From an uncultured Clostridia bacterium (lineage in GTDB: Bacteria > Bacillota > Clostridia > Tissierellales > Peptoniphilaceae), in NCBI GenBank assembly GCA_947254025.1, contig CAMYBS010000026.1:1-16006 (forward strand): 16,006 nt of DNA, read 5' to 3'. The position numbers and the translations under genes are program-made. The notes beneath the pieces were generated by a model. That model worked only from the letters and a program-made list of their open reading frames with translations, was not told the DNA's origin and did not search any database. Positions 6,141 through 14,684 of the stretch are shown here, piece after piece. Position 1 is the first letter of the stretch, and each line of letters begins with the position of its first letter.

Positions 6141-8205
6141 AAAGACAAAAGTACTAAGCCCTGTCGGCACCTACGAAGCGTTCATTGCAGCGCTTAAAGC
6201 GGGTGCTGATGAGGTTTATTTTGGAAGTGAAAATTTCAACGCAAGACGCTTTGCTAAAGGAATTACAGATGACGAGATAAAGTCTATGATAGAGCTTGCA
6301 AAGCTTTACGAGATCAAACTTTGCATGACAGTAAATATTATTTTAGATGACAAGGAAGTAGTTGACGCCTTATTCTTGATAGAGCATTACAAGAACATGG
6401 GTGTCGACGCTTTTATAATTACTGATCTTGGTTTGATTTCGCTTGTTAAAAAATATTTACCAGGCGTTGAGGTGCATGCGTCAACACAGCTAAATATAGC
6501 AAACCTTGCAAGTATAGACTGGGCAATTGAGAATGGCTTTCAAAGAGCGGTCATAGCACGTGAGAAAGACTACAGATTTTTAGAGAAGGCTGCCGAGAAA
6601 GATATAGAACTTGAGGCTTTTGTTCATGGAGCACTTTGCTACGCAGTCTCTGGTCAATGCTTAATGAGCTCACTTATAGGTGAGAGGTCCGGTAACCGCG
6701 GCACATGTGCACAGCCATGCCGCAAGATGTACGACGTCTATAGCGAGGGAAGACTACTTAGTGAAAAGGTTTATGCTATATCGGAGTATGACCTAAACAC
6801 TTTGGACTCTCTTGATAAGCTTATTGGCACTGTCGATAGTTTAAAGATAGAGGGCCGCATGAAGAATCCTTCTTATGTTTATCTAGTCACTAAATTATAC
6901 AAGGATAAAATTCTAGGCCTTGAGAGCGAGCATAAACTTGATGAAGTCTTTAACAGAGGCTTTACTAAGGGACACATCTTAAAAGATAAGATGGACAATA
7001 TGCTTATTAAAGAAAAGAAACACTTTGAAGGCGGCTTTGAACTCAATGATTTTTCATTTGCTAAGAAGGATATTAGCTTTGATTTAAAAGCAAAAATCGG
7101 CGAAAAAATAATTTTAACGCTTCATTATATGAATAAAGAATACACCAAAGAGTCTGAATACATAGTTCAAAAAGCAAAGACAGCTTCACTTGATAGAGAA
7201 AAAATTACTGATCCTATCATAAAAACTGGTATAGATTTTTTATATGTTACAGAAGCTGTACTTGATGTGGATGAAGATGCTTTCATACCAGTTAAGGAAC
7301 TTAAATCCTTAAGAAGAGATCTTATAGACGAGCTTCTGAAAAAAGATTTCAAGGGAGTTAATATTGATACAAAGAAAAAAGATATCTTGACTCCTTATGA
7401 GAATAAAAAATGTGCTAAGCAAAAAATTATTCTTAGAGCTTCATCTTATCAAGATCTTGAAGGCATAGACATAGACAAGGTTGATACACTGAGTCTATAT
7501 CTAAACAAGGAAAATCTTACTTACCTAAGTAAAGTTAATATAAATAAAGAAGTATATACATCAAACGCAGCAAGCGACGAAGACCTTGATGAGTACTACG
7601 AGCTTCTTAGTCAGTACAAAGGAGACATTGACTCTATAGAAATAAGTGAGTTAGGTGCTTATCAAAAGTTAAAGAGCTTTAATAAAAAATTCTATGCATC
7701 ATACATGATGAATGTTTTTAACTCAGAAGCTGCGAAGTACATGAGTGAAAATAATTTCTCAGGCTTTACATACTCGCTTGAGATGACATTAGCTCAGATG
7801 GAAAAAATTATGAATTACGGTCTTGAAACAAGACTGTGGGCATATGGATATCCACTTGTTATGATGAGCAAGGCCTGCCCATTAGCAAATATTAGAAGTG
7901 ACTGCGACCAAAGGTGTGAGACTTGCCCTATAAACAAGGCAAATGAGCTTGTATATGAGGACAAGGAGCGCTACAAATTTACTAGAAATAATAATTATAC
8001 TAAGATTTATAACTCACAAAAAATTTTTATGCTAGACAAGATGGATGACATGAAAAAATTAGGAACTACAAGCATTATCATTGACCTTGATAATGAAGGT
8101 GATTATAAAAAAATCAATGAATATATAGACAAGATTAATAATGGAGATGGAATAGACGCGATAGAAAGTTTTACTAGAGCGCATTACTACAAAAGAGTTT
8201 TATAG
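6130..8205 (+). CDS. U32-family protein with DUF3656-like middle region, probable Fe-S RNA hydroxylase (RlhA-like)
   Basis: U32 proteins are usually annotated as collagenase-like peptidases, but characterised members (RlhA, TrhP, UbiU/UbiV) take part in prephenate-linked or oxygen-independent hydroxylation of 23S rRNA, tRNA or ubiquinone precursors, and UbiU/V carry a 4Fe-4S cluster. This 691-residue protein has the N-terminal TIM-barrel type domain (LSPVGTYEAFIAALKAGADEVYFG at 9-32), VHASTQLNIAN (115-125), and the U32 signature EAFVHGALC...SGQC...NRGTCAQPC, giving four candidate cluster ligands: C170, C177, C193 and C197. FNRGFTKGH (274-282) is also family-typical. The middle (about 300-560) fits a DUF3656-type insertion. 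A second cysteine group, C583, C592, C596 and C599, lies near the C-terminus, and the protein ends TRAHYYKRVL. Size and insertion favour an RlhA-like role (23S rRNA C2501 hydroxylation in E. coli) over the shorter TrhP. The start overlaps zapA with only a weak ribosome binding site, implying coupling. Family firm, substrate inferred. Confidence 0.88.
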   Translation: MLNKKTKVLSPVGTYEAFIAALKAGADEVYFGSENFNARRFAKGITDDEIKSMIELAKLYEIKLCMTVNIILDDKEVVDALFLIEHYKNMGVDAFIITDLGLISLVKKYLPGVEVHASTQLNIANLASIDWAIENGFQRAVIAREKDYRFLEKAAEKDIELEAFVHGALCYAVSGQCLMSSLIGERSGNRGTCAQPCRKMYDVYSEGRLLSEKVYAISEYDLNTLDSLDKLIGTVDSLKIEGRMKNPSYVYLVTKLYKDKILGLESEHKLDEVFNRGFTKGHILKDKMDNMLIKEKKHFEGGFELNDFSFAKKDISFDLKAKIGEKIILTLHYMNKEYTKESEYIVQKAKTASLDREKITDPIIKTGIDFLYVTEAVLDVDEDAFIPVKELKSLRRDLIDELLKKDFKGVNIDTKKKDILTPYENKKCAKQKIILRASSYQDLEGIDIDKVDTLSLYLNKENLTYLSKVNINKEVYTSNAASDEDLDEYYELLSQYKGDIDSIEISELGAYQKLKSFNKKFYASYMMNVFNSEAAKYMSENNFSGFTYSLEMTLAQMEKIMNYGLETRLWAYGYPLVMMSKACPLANIRSDCDQRCETCPINKANELVYEDKERYKFTRNNNYTKIYNSQKIFMLDKMDDMKKLGTTSIIIDLDNEGDYKKINEYIDKINNGDGIDAIESFTRAHYYKRVL
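8081..8109 (+). promoter_or_regulatory. Possible internal promoter for mutS2
   Basis: TTGACC (8081-8086) and TATAAA (8104-8109) are separated by exactly 17 bases, five of six matches each, about 105 bases before the mutS2 start and inside the 3' end of the U32 gene. The region also encodes an ordinary protein stretch, and in AT-rich DNA such pairs arise by chance, so this is tentative. Confidence 0.27.
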
Positions 8206-8213
8206 GTGAATAA

Positions 8214-10583
8214 ATGGACAAAGCACTCAAAGTTTTAGAATATGACAAAATAATAGAAATGCTTTTAGACTTGACTGAAGGTGAGCTTGCAAGAGACTTG
8301 GCAGAGAATCTTGAGCCATCAAACGAGATAGATGAGATAAGGCGTATGCAAGAAGAAACATCCGAAGCCTACAGGGTTTTAGTTAGGTACGGCGACATTG
8401 ATTACTCGGCTGCATCGCACATAAAGCATCTCGTATCGAAGGCAAGTCTCGGATCGATGTTATTCATAGAAGATTTATATGATATAATGCAAAACATCTT
8501 CCTAGTTGGATCAATTAAGAGATATTTAAAGACGGCTATAGAAGATGAGAACTTAAAGCTAAATCATTTAAGAAGGCTCTATGACAGCCTTGCGGTTCTT
8601 GATGATCTCAAGAAAAAGCTTAGCATGGCTATAGTTTCTAGAGATGAACTTGCAGATAATGCCTCTAGTGCCTTAAGAAGCATAAGGCGAAGTAAGAAAC
8701 TTAAGAACCAAGCAATAGAAGAAAAATTAAATTCATATATAACAAGCGATAAAACAAAAAAATATTTACAAGACGCAATAGTTACTATGCGTGAAGGAAG
8801 GTATGTAATTCCTGTTAAAAATGAGTATAGGTCAAGCGTTGAGGGTATGATACACGACATATCTCAAAAGGGATCTACAGTTTTTATTGAGCCGATGGCA
8901 GTCGTTAAATTAAATAACGAGCTAAGGGAGCTTGAAAATGAAGAGAAGAAAGAGATAGAAAGGATTCTTTACGAATTATCAAGCGAGGTCTCAGAGTACA
9001 AAGACTACCTTGAAACGAACGAAGAAGCTTTAAGAAGCATATCATTTATATTTGCCAAGGCAAGACTTGCTAGAGAGATGAGGGCGACAGAGCCAATACT
9101 TAATGACAGAGGCTATATCAACTTAAAAAATGCAAGGCACCCACTTATAGCAAGTGATAAGGTAGTGCCAACAACGGTTGAACTTGGAGATGAGTACACA
9201 TCACTTATCATCACTGGACCTAACACAGGTGGTAAGACGGTTAGCTTAAAGACAGTAGGCTTGATTACACTTATGGCTAAGGCGGGTTTAAACATACCGT
9301 GCGATAACAACTCATCGGTAGCAGTTTTTGATAAGGTATATGCAGACATAGGTGATGAGCAATCGATAGAGCAGTCTCTGTCAACATTCTCTTCACATAT
9401 GAAGAACATTGTACACATAGTTGAGAATGCACAGTATAATGACTTAGTTTTATTCGACGAACTAGGTGCAGGTACCGACCCAACAGAGGGCGCGGCACTT
9501 GCCATATCCATATTAAAGCTCTTTAGAGAGCGAAGGATCAGGACTATGGCGACGACACACTACTCGCAGATAAAGTTTTATGCACTTACGAGCGAGGGCG
9601 TTAAGAACGCATCAATGGAGTTCAATGTCGATACACTCTCACCAACATATAAACTAATCATAGGCATACCGGGCAAGTCAAATGCATTTGAAATATCGAA
9701 GAGGCTTGGACTTGATCAAAAGATTATTGATAGCGCAAAAGAATTACTTAATGAAAATGACACACGCTTCGAAGATGTACTTAAGGCCATCGAAGAAGAC
9801 AGGACTGAGATTGAAAATAAACGCTTAAAGATTAACGAAGATAGTGAAGAGATAGAAAAGCTAAGAGAAAAATTAGAGGCTAAGAATAAAAAACTTGAAG
9901 AGAGACAAGAAGCCATCATTAACAAAGCGAAAGAAGAAGCGAGAGAGATAGTTAAGAAAGCAAAGAATGAAAGCGCCTTCATAATTGATGAGCTAAAAGA
10001 CATATCGTCCTTATCTAAAAAAGAGGATAGAAGGAGGCTACAAGAGGCGAAGGACTACCTAAGAGATCTTGAAGATGAAAACAGATTAAAGATTAAAGAC
10101 AATAAGAAGCGAACAAAGGAAGTACCTAAGGATATCAAGCTAGGCGAAAGTGTTAGGATAATAAGTATTGATAAGTATGGTGAAGTAGAAACGCTTCCTG
10201 ATGAAAAGGGAGACCTTAATATACAAGTTGGCATCATGAGCGTTAGAAGCAATATTAACGATATTGAACGAAGTGAGTCAAAGGAAGAAGTTAAGGTTGA
10301 GAAAAAAGCGAAAAATATCAACAAAGCAAAGTCGCAAAATATTAATTCAGAAATAAATTTAATTGGAAGAACTGTTGATGAGGCGATACTAGCACTTGAC
10401 AAATATCTAGATGATGCCTACCTTGCAAGGCTTAAAGAAGTACGAATTATTCACGGCAAGGGCACCGGCACACTTAGAGTAGCGATAAGAAAGTATTTAC
10501 AAAACAGCAAACATGTTGTAGAATATAGAGAAGCAGACTATACGGAGGGTGGATCAGGAGCTACCGTAGCAGTTATTAAATAG
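8214..10583 (+). CDS. mutS2: MutS2 ATPase with C-terminal Smr domain
   Basis: Cytoplasmic MutS-family ATPase. It does not take part in mismatch repair; relatives suppress homologous recombination, and in B. subtilis MutS2 binds collided ribosomes and helps split them. The 789-residue length matches the family (about 785). A helical core/clamp region occupies 1-300. The ABC-type ATPase shows Walker A GPNTGGKT (335-342), Walker B LVLFDELGAGTDP (411-423) and TTHY (447-450). A long charged coiled coil spans about 510-635, a KOW/SH3-like segment follows (about 640-680), and the Smr domain occupies 713-789 with IIHGKGTGTLR at 745-755. The usual LDLRG at the start of Smr reads INLIG (713-717) here. 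The ATG has AGGTG five bases upstream, a modest ribosome binding site only eight bases after the previous stop. Position downstream of pheST-zapA is as in other Firmicutes. Confidence 0.96.
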   Translation: MDKALKVLEYDKIIEMLLDLTEGELARDLAENLEPSNEIDEIRRMQEETSEAYRVLVRYGDIDYSAASHIKHLVSKASLGSMLFIEDLYDIMQNIFLVGSIKRYLKTAIEDENLKLNHLRRLYDSLAVLDDLKKKLSMAIVSRDELADNASSALRSIRRSKKLKNQAIEEKLNSYITSDKTKKYLQDAIVTMREGRYVIPVKNEYRSSVEGMIHDISQKGSTVFIEPMAVVKLNNELRELENEEKKEIERILYELSSEVSEYKDYLETNEEALRSISFIFAKARLAREMRATEPILNDRGYINLKNARHPLIASDKVVPTTVELGDEYTSLIITGPNTGGKTVSLKTVGLITLMAKAGLNIPCDNNSSVAVFDKVYADIGDEQSIEQSLSTFSSHMKNIVHIVENAQYNDLVLFDELGAGTDPTEGAALAISILKLFRERRIRTMATTHYSQIKFYALTSEGVKNASMEFNVDTLSPTYKLIIGIPGKSNAFEISKRLGLDQKIIDSAKELLNENDTRFEDVLKAIEEDRTEIENKRLKINEDSEEIEKLREKLEAKNKKLEERQEAIINKAKEEAREIVKKAKNESAFIIDELKDISSLSKKEDRRRLQEAKDYLRDLEDENRLKIKDNKKRTKEVPKDIKLGESVRIISIDKYGEVETLPDEKGDLNIQVGIMSVRSNINDIERSESKEEVKVEKKAKNINKAKSQNINSEINLIGRTVDEAILALDKYLDDAYLARLKEVRIIHGKGTGTLRVAIRKYLQNSKHVVEYREADYTEGGSGATVAVIK
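10496..10524 (+). promoter_or_regulatory. Possible internal promoter for argS
   Basis: TTTACA (10496-10501) and TAGAAT (10519-10524) are 17 bases apart, each five of six matches, about 70 bases upstream of the argS ATG and inside the 3' end of mutS2. The -10 hexamer is the same as in the strong promoter at the right end of the window. It would let argS and the genes after it be expressed independently of mutS2. Chance occurrence cannot be excluded. Confidence 0.32.
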
Positions 10584-10595
10584 TAGGAGGTAATC

Positions 10596-12293
10596 ATGAT
10601 AAATTTTAAAGAAAAAGTAAGTGACGCGTTAAGCGCAGTTATTGAAGGACTATCTAAAGAAGAGATAGAAAACTTAGTGGAAACACCACCATCGTTTGAA
10701 ATGGGCGACTATGCCTTCCCAGTATTCAGACTTGCAAAGACATACAAAAAGGCCCCTAATCTAATCGCAGAAGAGATCAAAGAAAAATTATCACATAACG
10801 AATATTTTGACAAAGTTGAATGTGCAGGACCATATGTAAACTTCTTTGCAAATAAAGAAAAACTTCTCGAAACAGTTTATAAAGAAATCGAAGAAAAAGG
10901 CGATATGTATGGCTCTTCAGACATGGGTAATGGCAAAACTGTCATAGTTGAGTTCTCATCACCTAACATTGCAAAACCTATGCACATAGGTCACATAAGA
11001 TCAACAGTTATTGGTAATGCACTTTTCCACATCTTCAAGCACCTTGGATATAACACAGTTGCTATCAACCACTTAGGTGACTACGGTACACAATTTGGTA
11101 TGCTTATAGCAGCATATAAGCTATGGGGAGACAGAGAAGCTATTGAAAAGAACCCTATAGATGAATTACTTGACTTATATGTTAGATACAACAAGCTTCA
11201 AGAAGAAGATCCAAAAGCAAGAGATGTTGCAAGAGATTGGTTTAAAAAGCTTGAAGAAGGAGATGAAGAAGCAACTGAAATATGGACTTGGATGAAGAAG
11301 CTATCAATTGTTGAGTTCGAAAAAGTATATGATATGCTTGGAATTAAATACGACTCATACAAGGGTGAAGCTTTCTACTCAGACAAGATGCCTGCAGTTA
11401 TTGAAGAGATTAAAGAAAAGAACATCGGCAAGATGGATGACGGCGCATACATCGTTGACTTAAAGCCATATGGACTTACTCCACTAATCATAGTTAAGTC
11501 TAACGGCACAACAACATATGCAACAAGAGACATCGCAGCTGCAAGATATAGAAAGAAAACTTACGACTTCTACAAGAACATCTACGTAGTTGCTAGTGAA
11601 CAAAACCTTCACTTCCAACAATGGAAGCAAGTTCTTAAACTCATGGGAGACGAGTGGTCAGATGATTGCGTACATGTTAACTTTGGACTTATCTCACTTA
11701 AAGACGGAGCTTTATCAACAAGACAAGGTAGAGTTCTTAAGCTTGAAGATGTTTTAAACAAGGCTATAGAAAAGACTAGAGATATCATTGAAAAGAGAAA
11801 CCCTAACCTTGAAAACAAAGACGAAGTTGCTAAGATGGTTGGTACTGGAGCTATAGTTTTCCAAGAGTTATTTAACCAAAGAATTAAAGACTATGTATTT
11901 GATTGGGATAAGACACTTTCATTCGAAGGCGAAACTGGTCCTTACGCACAATACACTTATGCTAGATGTAAGTCATTAATCGACAAGAACGGCGGCTTTG
12001 ATCCAAATAAGGTTGATTTTGATCTAGTTAAGGACGAAGCATATGAAATCTTAAAGTATGTATATGACTTACCAAGAACTATAGTTTTAGCTATGGAAAA
12101 GTATGAAGCATTCTACATCACAAGAAACATCATAGATATAGCTAAGGCATTCAACAAATACTATGCAGCAAATCAAATAATTACAGATGATGAAAAGCTT
12201 ACTAATTCAAGACTTGCTATAGTTGACATTGTTCAAAAAGCAATTAAGGTAGGCATGAACCTAATAGGAGTACAAACTCCAGACAGAATGTAA
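10596..12293 (+). CDS. argS: Arginine--tRNA ligase
   Basis: Class I synthetase that charges tRNA-Arg in the cytoplasm. The 565 residues show the expected order: an N-terminal Add-1 tRNA-recognition domain (about 1-110), the Rossmann catalytic domain with SSPNIAKPMHIGHIRST (HIGH at 130-133), NHLGDYGTQFGML at 158-170, TTTYATRDIAAA at 305-316, the KMSKS-equivalent loop LSTRQG at 373-378, and a C-terminal DALR anticodon-binding helical domain (about 447-565) ending in the family-typical GVQTPDRM. Both lysines of a canonical KMSKS-type loop are absent, while K127, three residues before HIGH, is present; in other ArgRS enzymes a lysine in this place is known to compensate. TAGGAGGT at 10584-10591 gives a strong ribosome binding site. 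Arginine codons are overwhelmingly AGA, unlike mutS2 which uses AGG and CGN more often, consistent with high expression. The stop overlaps the next start as TAATG. Confidence 0.98.
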   Translation: MINFKEKVSDALSAVIEGLSKEEIENLVETPPSFEMGDYAFPVFRLAKTYKKAPNLIAEEIKEKLSHNEYFDKVECAGPYVNFFANKEKLLETVYKEIEEKGDMYGSSDMGNGKTVIVEFSSPNIAKPMHIGHIRSTVIGNALFHIFKHLGYNTVAINHLGDYGTQFGMLIAAYKLWGDREAIEKNPIDELLDLYVRYNKLQEEDPKARDVARDWFKKLEEGDEEATEIWTWMKKLSIVEFEKVYDMLGIKYDSYKGEAFYSDKMPAVIEEIKEKNIGKMDDGAYIVDLKPYGLTPLIIVKSNGTTTYATRDIAAARYRKKTYDFYKNIYVVASEQNLHFQQWKQVLKLMGDEWSDDCVHVNFGLISLKDGALSTRQGRVLKLEDVLNKAIEKTRDIIEKRNPNLENKDEVAKMVGTGAIVFQELFNQRIKDYVFDWDKTLSFEGETGPYAQYTYARCKSLIDKNGGFDPNKVDFDLVKDEAYEILKYVYDLPRTIVLAMEKYEAFYITRNIIDIAKAFNKYYAANQIITDDEKLTNSRLAIVDIVQKAIKVGMNLIGVQTPDRM

Positions 12294-13987
12294 TGAAAGT
12301 AGTATTTGTAGGTATTAACGCAAAGTTTTCACATACAAATATTGCTATAAGATATTTAAACAATGAGCTTAAAAGTATGGTAGATTCTTCGTTCGAGGAA
12401 TTTACCATAAACGAGCCTTTGGAAAAGATTGTTTATGAGCTTCACAAGAAAGACGCAGACATACTTATGTTCTCAACATATATATGGAATGTTGATCAAG
12501 TAAGAAAAGTTATTACTTCTCTTAAAAAGATTAAGCCAAGCTATACTATAGTCCTAGGCGGACCTGAAGTGAGCTTCGAAAAAGAAAGCTTTCTTAGGTC
12601 AAATCCTGCCTGCGACTACATAATTTATGGCGAGGGTGAGAGAGCTATGAAGGACTTTGCTCTTTATAAGCAAGGCGAGATAAGCATGGATGAGGTTCAT
12701 AATCTAGCCTATATCAAGGATAATAGATACATTAAAACTGAAGAAGCACCACTTATCGACATGAAAGATTTAAGCTTTCCTTATGAAGATGAAGAGGCTT
12801 TGGAGCATAGAACACTCTATTATGAAGCACAAAGAGGCTGTCCATATAGGTGTTCTTTTTGTTTATCTTCAGCAATAAAGGGTCTTAGATACAAGCCCAT
12901 CGACCTAGTGAAAAAGGATTTAGATAGGCTTATATCTATGAAGCCATCCATAGTTAAGTTCATAGACAGAACTTTTAACTCTAACGAAGACTTTGCTATT
13001 AATATAATAGAGCATATTTTAGAAAATAATAAAACGAATACTAAGTTTCACTTCGAGATTACTCTTGATAGAATGACGGATAGATTCTATGAGACGCTTA
13101 AGAAGCTTCCTAAGGATATGTTGCAGTTTGAGATAGGGCTTCAGTCGATAAACCCGATGACGCTTAAAGCAATTCAAAGGCGCAATGATCTAGAAAAAAT
13201 AAAAGAGCACTCGCAAATGATAAAGAAGCTAGGAACTATTCATCAGCACATAGACCTTATAGCAGGACTTCCTTATGAGGACTTCGAGAGCTTTAAAGAG
13301 TCTTTTAACTACCTTTACACTTTTAAGATAGAAAAGATACAGCTTGGCTTCTTGAAGATGCTTAAAGGTTCGCTTGTGCGTTCACAAAGTGATATCTTCC
13401 GCTATGAGTTTACGGACTACGCTCCTTATGAAGTCTTGAAGAACGATTTTTTATCGACCGACGAGATAATAATTCTTAAAAAAATTGATTATGTGGTTGA
13501 CAAGATATATAACGAGGGCAGTTTCAAAAGAACACTTGATATACTTGAAAGTGTGTATTTAAGCCCATTTGCAATGTTTGAAGATATGGCAAATTTCATA
13601 GATGAAAAATTTGGCGTTGATAAGACCATTAAAAAGGAAAAATTATATGGACTTGTCTACGAATTTTTAAAAGCGAAAGACCTAGTCACAGATGAGTTTG
13701 TAAAAGCACTTAGTCTCGACTATGCAGTGAACGTTAAATCACAGGCACCGCTTGACTTTATGCCATTTACAAAGCTTAGAGGTGACAAGCTTCACAGTAT
13801 TTTAAGAGATGAAGAGTTTAGAAAAGCACATTTAAGGAAATATATAGATGAGAAGAACAAGGACATCATAAACAAAGTAGCTATCATAGTTATGGATGAG
13901 GCCGCCTACCTTGTTGATGATGACATAGAAAGGATTAGTGATGACTATGTTAAAAGATATAATTTATACAAACACAGAAGCGTTTAA
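12293..13987 (+). CDS. Radical SAM protein with N-terminal B12-binding-like domain and DUF4080-like C-terminus
   Basis: The 564-residue protein begins with a cobalamin-binding-like Rossmann domain (1-140: VVFVGINAKFSHTNIAIRYL, LGGPEVS at 88-94, YGEGE at 112-116). A radical SAM barrel follows, with the 4Fe-4S motif CPYRCSFC giving C183, C187 and C190, and typical downstream elements (FIDRTFN near 223, EIGLQSINP near 281-289, HIDLIAGLP near 317-325). The remaining 170 residues match what I know as DUF4080, a C-terminal region seen with this class in Clostridia. The classic DxHxxG cobalamin motif is absent, as in many class B radical SAM proteins, so B12 use is not certain. The reaction and substrate are unknown; methylation of a tRNA or peptide is only a guess from the class. 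It starts at TAATG on the argS stop with no clear ribosome binding site, so translation is probably coupled to argS. Confidence 0.87.
   Translation: MKVVFVGINAKFSHTNIAIRYLNNELKSMVDSSFEEFTINEPLEKIVYELHKKDADILMFSTYIWNVDQVRKVITSLKKIKPSYTIVLGGPEVSFEKESFLRSNPACDYIIYGEGERAMKDFALYKQGEISMDEVHNLAYIKDNRYIKTEEAPLIDMKDLSFPYEDEEALEHRTLYYEAQRGCPYRCSFCLSSAIKGLRYKPIDLVKKDLDRLISMKPSIVKFIDRTFNSNEDFAINIIEHILENNKTNTKFHFEITLDRMTDRFYETLKKLPKDMLQFEIGLQSINPMTLKAIQRRNDLEKIKEHSQMIKKLGTIHQHIDLIAGLPYEDFESFKESFNYLYTFKIEKIQLGFLKMLKGSLVRSQSDIFRYEFTDYAPYEVLKNDFLSTDEIIILKKIDYVVDKIYNEGSFKRTLDILESVYLSPFAMFEDMANFIDEKFGVDKTIKKEKLYGLVYEFLKAKDLVTDEFVKALSLDYAVNVKSQAPLDFMPFTKLRGDKLHSILRDEEFRKAHLRKYIDEKNKDIINKVAIIVMDEAAYLVDDDIERISDDYVKRYNLYKHRSV
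13928..13934 (+). promoter_or_regulatory. Ribosome binding site deciding the membrane protein start
   Basis: GAAAGGA sits inside the radical SAM gene, six bases before the ATG at 13941. It suits that ATG better than the overlapping GTG at 13938 or the ATG at 13947. Confidence 0.5.
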
Positions 13988-14684
13988 GAGACTCTTTGCA
14001 ACGATTAAAGAAAATTTTCTAGTCGTGATATTAACAATGCTAGGACTATTTCTCTTTGATCAAGTAACAAGCATAGTGAGTACCGGCGTGTCGATGGCTT
14101 TTGGTGGAGTGTTCACTACTATGCTTATAAGCCTTTTTATGTATATACTCATGCTTATAAAATTTTCACTAGTTTCAGTGCTCTTAGCAAGAGTTGTTGA
14201 AGGCGAGAAAATCAGTTTTAATGGCGCGTTTATAGGCTGGAAATACTATTTAACAAAGCTAATAAACTACGTTTTCATCACGTATCTATTTGGTCTAGCA
14301 TTAAATATGATTTTTAGAACAGGCGCATTCACAGATCCATACCAAATAGATCACAGACTTTTATATGCACAAATACTTGTGAATATCATAGTTACCTTTG
14401 TATTCAACGCATCATTCGAAGCGCTTTATCAAACATCTAATAACAGCATCGCCACGTTTACTTATGGAGCAAAATTCTTCTTTAACAACTTCCTTCAATG
14501 GCTATTTGCAGCCCTTTTATTGATGGCAGCATCTAATTATAGCATATTATTTAGCAGCTTATCATTAAGATACCTAGTAAATTACGTCTTAGTACCACTC
14601 ATCTTCATATATAGAGGACACCTGTTCAAAATACTTGACAATTCATCAATGAGGATGAGAGCTTTTAGGAGGAACATGAGATAA
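13941..14684 (+). CDS. Predicted six-helix integral membrane protein of unknown function
   Basis: I do not recognise a named family. The 247-residue protein has a short N-terminal cytoplasmic-looking segment (1-25) and about six hydrophobic helices near residues 26-50, 60-85, 107-128, 143-165, 184-205 and 212-232, and ends in a strongly basic tail (SMRMRAFRRNMR), which by the positive-inside rule suggests a cytoplasmic C-terminus. No signal peptidase site, ATPase motif, metal-binding cluster or transporter signature is visible. A short charged loop RVVEGEKISFNGAF lies between helices 2 and 3, and aromatic/Asn-rich stretches (TYGAKFFFNNFLQW) precede helix 5. Its first 47 bases overlap the radical SAM gene and its stop overlaps the next start as TAATG, so the three genes are tightly co-translated. 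It might be a membrane partner of either neighbour, but nothing in the sequence proves it. The ATG at 13947 is an alternative start. Confidence 0.82.
   Translation: MTMLKDIIYTNTEAFKRLFATIKENFLVVILTMLGLFLFDQVTSIVSTGVSMAFGGVFTTMLISLFMYILMLIKFSLVSVLLARVVEGEKISFNGAFIGWKYYLTKLINYVFITYLFGLALNMIFRTGAFTDPYQIDHRLLYAQILVNIIVTFVFNASFEALYQTSNNSIATFTYGAKFFFNNFLQWLFAALLLMAASNYSILFSSLSLRYLVNYVLVPLIFIYRGHLFKILDNSSMRMRAFRRNMR

Noticed and set aside
12267..12280. Small hairpin GGAGT-ACAA-ACTCC just before the radical SAM start
   Set aside because: The stem is only five pairs and falls in the codons for the conserved ArgRS C-terminus GVQTP, so coding constraint explains it; it is too weak to claim as a regulatory element.
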